DNA from: an uncultured Lachnospiraceae bacterium
GTDB lineage: Bacteria; Bacillota; Clostridia; Lachnospirales; Lachnospiraceae
Length of the DNA: 7,307 bases
NCBI GenBank assembly: GCA_902783305.1
Contig: CACZQU010000320.1
Location: forward strand, 1 to 7,307
Direction of reading: 5' to 3'
Below the pieces are notes generated by a model that was not told where the DNA came from, ran no database searches, and saw only the letters and a list, made by a program, of their open reading frames with translations. Shown one piece after another: positions 6,352 to 7,307 of this stretch. The first letter of the stretch is position 1, and each line of letters starts with the position of its first letter. The position numbers and the translations under genes are program-made.

Positions 6352-6363
6352 AAATAATCTCAT
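6340..6363 (-). CDS. Candidate leader peptide MRLFEPF upstream of hflK
   Basis: Seven codons from ATG 6363 to TGA 6342-6340 encode MRLFEPF. A near-ideal SD, AGGAGG (6370-6375), lies six bases before the ATG. The ORF ends exactly where the terminator stem begins. Short ORFs in this position usually act in cis: ribosome progress or stalling on them decides whether the downstream terminator forms. The peptide is not rich in one amino acid, so classical amino-acid attenuation is not suggested. It begins MRL, as do some drug-responsive leaders, but it lacks the Arg-Leu-Arg seen in those, so no inducer can be named. Translation and function are inferred. Confidence 0.65.
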   Translation of the reverse strand: MRLFEPF

Positions 6364-6373
6364 ATCCGACCTC

Positions 6374-6411
6374 CTATTCAATTATTTCGAGATAGTTCAT
6401 CATCAGCGCAT
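6374..6411 (-). CDS. Candidate upstream mini-ORFs MR and MMNYLEIIE in the hflK leader
   Basis: ATG-CGC-TGA (6411-6403) encodes Met-Arg only and has GAGG nine bases upstream (6421-6424). Its TGA overlaps ATG 6403 as TGATG, opening a nine-codon ORF, MMNYLEIIE, which ends at TAG 6376-6374. That TAG overlaps the AGGAGG of the MRLFEPF ORF. The chain is suited to reinitiation from one mini-ORF to the next. MMNYLEIIE has no SD of its own at proper spacing, so its translation would depend on coupling. Such short ORFs occur by chance, and only their tight packing argues for function. Confidence 0.35.
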
Positions 6412-6451
6412 TGGACTGTACCTCGTTTTCTTTTCTTTTTCTTATAGGCGT

Positions 6452-6480
6452 ATTATAATCTATATTCTGTTGTTTGTCAA
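6452..6480 (-). promoter_or_regulatory. Perfect consensus sigma-A promoter of the hflK leader
   Basis: On the - strand TTGACA (6475-6480), a 17-base spacer and TATAAT (6452-6457) match the sigma-A consensus in full. The 30 or so bases upstream are strongly A/T-rich, including an A-run, and could act as an UP element. The start would be near A6445, giving a leader of about 220 bases to hflK or a terminated RNA of about 150 bases. Such a strong promoter in front of a strong terminator suggests that control comes after initiation. Confidence 0.88.
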
Positions 6481-6628
6481 GTATTTTTTTATAATTTATT
6501 TGGTCATGTTTCACATATTATCTGAATTGTATGTTTATTTAATACATGTTTTCTATCAGGTCAGATCGGATATCTTTACCAGTACTCCTGATCCTGAAAG
6601 CCGGTTCTACCCTGTTATTTTTTTACGT
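6481..6628. other. AT-rich intergenic stretch between the LRR gene and the hflK promoter
   Basis: No gene is visible. An imperfect inverted repeat lies at about 6555-6600 (- strand TCAGG...CCTGA with an inner CAG/CTG), but it has no T tract, so I do not call it a terminator. The LRR gene therefore has no clear terminator before the hflK leader. Confidence 0.5.
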
Positions 6629-7307
6629 TCAAAGGGGCTCGCAATCCACCCCTTCCTCCTCACAATAATCCCACGCCTCACTGTCCTCATGGCACCGGAC
6701 AAGCCCGCAGCATTCCAGGGCACCTTCGCCGACTGTCGTATAAGGAGAGAGAATGGTCACCTCCTCAAGATCAAAGCACTCGCTGAAGGCATAGTCCCCG
6801 ATTTCGGTGACACCGGCAGGGATCACAATACGGGTAAGTCTTTCACATTCGGAAAAACCATATTCGCCTATGGATTCCAGGCTTTCCGGAAGAACAATCT
6901 CCTCCAGACCGCTGCAGCAGTAGAAGCCGTAATCATCGATCCTCCTGACCCCCTCCGGGATGACTACCGACCTGAGCGCACTGCATTCACGGAAGGTTTC
7001 ATTGCCAATGGTATCGACATTTGCGGACAGTCTGACATGCTCCAGGCTGAGGCACCCGACAAAGACACCCGCACCAAAGCTTCTGACACTGTCGGGAATT
7101 TCGGCTGCGGCAAGGCTGTCGCAGTCCCAGAACACAGCATCGCCGATCGAGACAACACTATCCGGTATCGTGACCGAGACCAGACCGCTGCACTGTGAGA
7201 ACGCTCCATATCCGATCTCCGTAACACCGTCCGGTAAAATGACCTCGGACAGTGTATCGCAATCCTCAAACGCATTTTTCGGTATCACCCTTAAACCGTC
7301 CGGAAGA
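6629..7307 (-). CDS. BspA-like leucine-rich-repeat protein, C-terminal part
   Basis: The frame is open to the right edge (7306) and ends at TGA 6631-6629, giving 225 visible residues of a longer protein; the GTG at 7288 is internal to a repeat. About eight tandem 23-residue LRR_5 repeats are visible, with the pattern IPxxVxxIGxxAFxxCxxLxxV: for example ILPDGVTEIGYGAFSQCSGL, TIPDSVVSIGDAVFWDCDSL and VIPAGVTEIGDYAFSECFDL. The repeat Cys is conserved in nearly every unit, as is common in the family. The array closes with a degenerate unit and an acidic, Cys-rich cap (ECCGLVRCHEDSEAWDYC, then EEEGVDCEPL). BspA-like proteins are usually secreted or surface-bound and involved in adhesion or host contact. 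The signal peptide and any anchor would lie outside the window at the N-terminal side, and no C-terminal anchor is present. Confidence 0.9.
   Translation of the reverse strand, partial: LPDGLRVIPKNAFEDCDTLSEVILPDGVTEIGYGAFSQCSGLVSVTIPDSVVSIGDAVFWDCDSLAAAEIPDSVRSFGAGVFVGCLSLEHVRLSANVDTIGNETFRECSALRSVVIPEGVRRIDDYGFYCCSGLEEIVLPESLESIGEYGFSECERLTRIVIPAGVTEIGDYAFSECFDLEEVTILSPYTTVGEGALECCGLVRCHEDSEAWDYCEEEGVDCEPL

Noticed and set aside
6226..6445. T-box or metabolite riboswitch in the hflK leader
   Set aside because: I see no T-box bulge motif, specifier stem or recognisable aptamer core. The visible elements fit a short ORF plus terminator instead.
6555..6600. Inverted repeat after the LRR gene as its terminator
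   Set aside because: The stem is short and interrupted and no T tract follows on the - strand.
6263..7198. Long + strand open frame across the hflK leader and the LRR gene
   Set aside because: It runs through the terminator and promoter and is antisense to conserved LRR repeats.

Overview
The window looks like chromosomal DNA from a low-to-mid-GC anaerobic Bacillota, most likely a clostridium of the Lachnospiraceae type. This is inferred from several traits: strong AAAGGAGG-type Shine-Dalgarno (SD) sequences, consensus sigma-A promoters, a two-gene SufCB-like Fe-S assembly operon, an HflKC pair, a BspA-like leucine-rich-repeat protein and a clostridial TtcA-like protein. No phage, transposon, CRISPR, rRNA or tRNA sequence was recognised.

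Layout. On the + strand, 1-843 is a TtcA-family PP-loop protein cut by the window edge. Everything after it is on the - strand. A hairpin at 891-934 with T-rich tracts on both sides separates the convergent units. The minimal Fe-S assembly operon (ABC ATPase, then SufB/SufD-like scaffold) occupies 2877-1098, with a sigma-A promoter at 2973-3000. A secreted protein with beta-helix-like character (4099-3110) has its own promoter (4136-4164) and terminator (3041-3083). hflK (6225-5062) and hflC (5065-4178) overlap by 4 bases. A partial BspA-like LRR protein (7307-6629) runs off the right edge.

The most striking region is the gap between the LRR gene and hflK (6226-6628). On the - strand it holds, in order, an AT-rich block, a perfect consensus promoter (TTGACA, 17 bases, TATAAT), a chain of tiny ORFs (Met-Arg-stop, then MMNYLEIIE, then MRLFEPF with a strong SD), and a 13-bp perfect intrinsic terminator with six Ts. 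The 5' arm of this terminator begins on the last base of the MRLFEPF stop codon. About 70 bases later hflK starts with its own strong SD. This is the architecture of a leader-peptide attenuator in which a ribosome held at the end of the short ORF would block the terminator and let transcription into hflKC. That reading is inference; the elements themselves are visible. A short constitutive RNA of about 150 nt is the main alternative.

How the genes fit together. HflK and HflC are stomatin-family membrane proteins that in other bacteria form a complex around the FtsH protease. The secreted-protein promoter begins about 13 bases after the hflC stop, with no terminator between, so hflKC transcripts may run on into that gene. 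The Fe-S operon has no cysteine desulfurase in the window and fits the minimal SUF-like (SMS) type. Its convergent neighbour, TtcA, belongs to a family that carries an Fe-S cluster.
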